From an uncultured archaeon (GTDB lineage: Archaea; Micrarchaeota; Micrarchaeia; Anstonellales; Anstonellaceae): 64,000 nucleotides of DNA. The translations under genes and the position numbers were made by a program. Of this stretch, positions 63,000 to 64,000 are shown piece by piece. The notes beneath the pieces are model-generated. The model searched no databases and was not told the origin of the DNA. It worked only from the letters and a program-made list of their open reading frames with translations. The stretch lies in NCBI GenBank assembly GCA_902384555.1, contig CABMCD010000024.1:1-64000 (forward strand), read 5' to 3'. Each line of letters starts with the position of its first letter. Within the stretch, counting starts at the first letter, position 1.

Positions 63000-64000
63000 A
63001 TGGCGCCCGAGCTGCTGGCCAAACGCCGAAAGAAAAACGAGGAGACGCAAGAGCTGCAGCAGGAGCGCCGGCGCCTGGAGCAGGTGGAGCGCCTGCGCGA
63101 GATGGAACAGAGGCAGCGCAACGCCTTCAGCGGGCGGACTGCGCAACCGCAGGCGGCCGGCCCGCAAGTGAGGCAGGAAGTCCGCAAGGAAGAGCCGGTT
63201 TCGCCGCCTCCCATTCCCCCCGTTCAGGCCCCGCTGCCCAAGGAGGCGGACGCCTCGCCAAAGCCCGCGGCCCCGCAGGCCGTGGAGCGGCGGCAGACGC
63301 GCGAGACCACCCGGACCGAGAAGCTGGATTTGGGGCATTATGATTCGTCCGGAAAACACGAGGCGGTGGAGGGGCAGAACAAGGTCGTGGTGCAGGAGCT
63401 GGACCGCATCGAGCGCCTCGAAACCCCGCAAGACGGCGCACAGGTGGAGGCGGAAAAAGAAAGAAGGCTGGAGAAAGAGAGCGCCTTGCGCAGGATGGAG
63501 GCCAAAACGGCGCAGGTGGTGCCGGCGCAAAAACTGCAGGAGCAGGCCGGCATCGTGCAGGCCGAAAAAAAGCCGGAAATGGAGAAAGAGAGCGCCCGCA
63601 TTGCGGAGGCCCGGCCGGACGCCAGAATGGCCGGACCCGCGAGCGAAACCGATGAGGAGGCGCGCCGCCAGGTCAGGCGCACGCTCGACGAGGCGTTCGA
63701 GCACAACCGCCCCGCCCTGCTGGTGAGCCTGGTGATGAAAAAGGAGGAGGAAGGGCCGCTGGATTTGATGCAGGTGGACGAGCGGCGGGCCCGGCTGCTC
63801 GTGGCCGAAGTGGACGCGCGCATCCGCAAGGCGGGGCGCGACAAGTACAGCTTCGCGCAGCGCGTGCGAAAAGAAAAAGACGAGGGGCGCAAGCAGGTGC
63901 TGCGCGCCAAATGGAAGAAAATCTGCATCAGCCTGGCCTTTTACACCAAGGTAAAGGGCATGCTGAGCCGCATTCTGGGCGGGTTCTTTGGAAAACTGCT
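63000..64000 (+). CDS. Glu/Arg/Gln-rich coiled-coil protein, truncated by window end
   Basis: Open frame from ATG 63000 to window edge: MAPELLAKRRKKNEETQELQQERRRLEQVERLREMEQRQRNAF... Confidence 0.65.
   Translation, partial: MAPELLAKRRKKNEETQELQQERRRLEQVERLREMEQRQRNAFSGRTAQPQAAGPQVRQEVRKEEPVSPPPIPPVQAPLPKEADASPKPAAPQAVERRQTRETTRTEKLDLGHYDSSGKHEAVEGQNKVVVQELDRIERLETPQDGAQVEAEKERRLEKESALRRMEAKTAQVVPAQKLQEQAGIVQAEKKPEMEKESARIAEARPDARMAGPASETDEEARRQVRRTLDEAFEHNRPALLVSLVMKKEEEGPLDLMQVDERRARLLVAEVDARIRKAGRDKYSFAQRVRKEKDEGRKQVLRAKWKKICISLAFYTKVKGMLSRILGGFFGKL

Noticed and set aside
1-64000. CRISPR arrays, transposases, integrases, rRNA
   Set aside because: Looked for regularly spaced repeats and signature motifs; none seen

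Overview
The window is a gene-dense, GC-rich archaeal chromosome segment. Evidence for archaea: ribosomal proteins S13/S4/S11/L18e/L13/S9/S2 with Rpo3 and Rpo10, RFC small subunit, Pelota, ABCE1, Alba, archaeal-type CCA-adding enzyme, DUF460, Elp3, two FtsZ paralogs, intron-bearing tRNAs and a class III-signal pilin with the 'GLDFMMTYGWAIL' N-terminus. The gene style suggests a DPANN-type lineage (Micrarchaeota/Diapherotrites-like), but that is inference only. I identified 11 tRNA genes. Two have introns: tRNA-Tyr(GTA), and tRNA-Pro(GGG), whose intron sits at a non-canonical position in the T-arm (53/54) and folds into a textbook bulge-helix-bulge. I found no rRNA, CRISPR array or transposase. 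The items most worth follow-up are: (1) the T-arm intron in tRNA-Pro; (2) a 1124-aa protein with a C-terminal J-domain and possible FHA-like modules; (3) a secreted/stalked membrane protein ending in a cytoplasmic winged helix; (4) an orphan histidine kinase whose TATA box lies inside a 37-bp inverted repeat; (5) two Cys-rich secreted proteins; (6) a DUF460-Alba-KH/zinc operon; (7) tandem ftsZ genes followed by a perfect 15-bp hairpin. Many long antisense ORFs in the supplied track are GC-rich shadow frames and were rejected. Family assignments come from reading motifs by eye; no database search was run.
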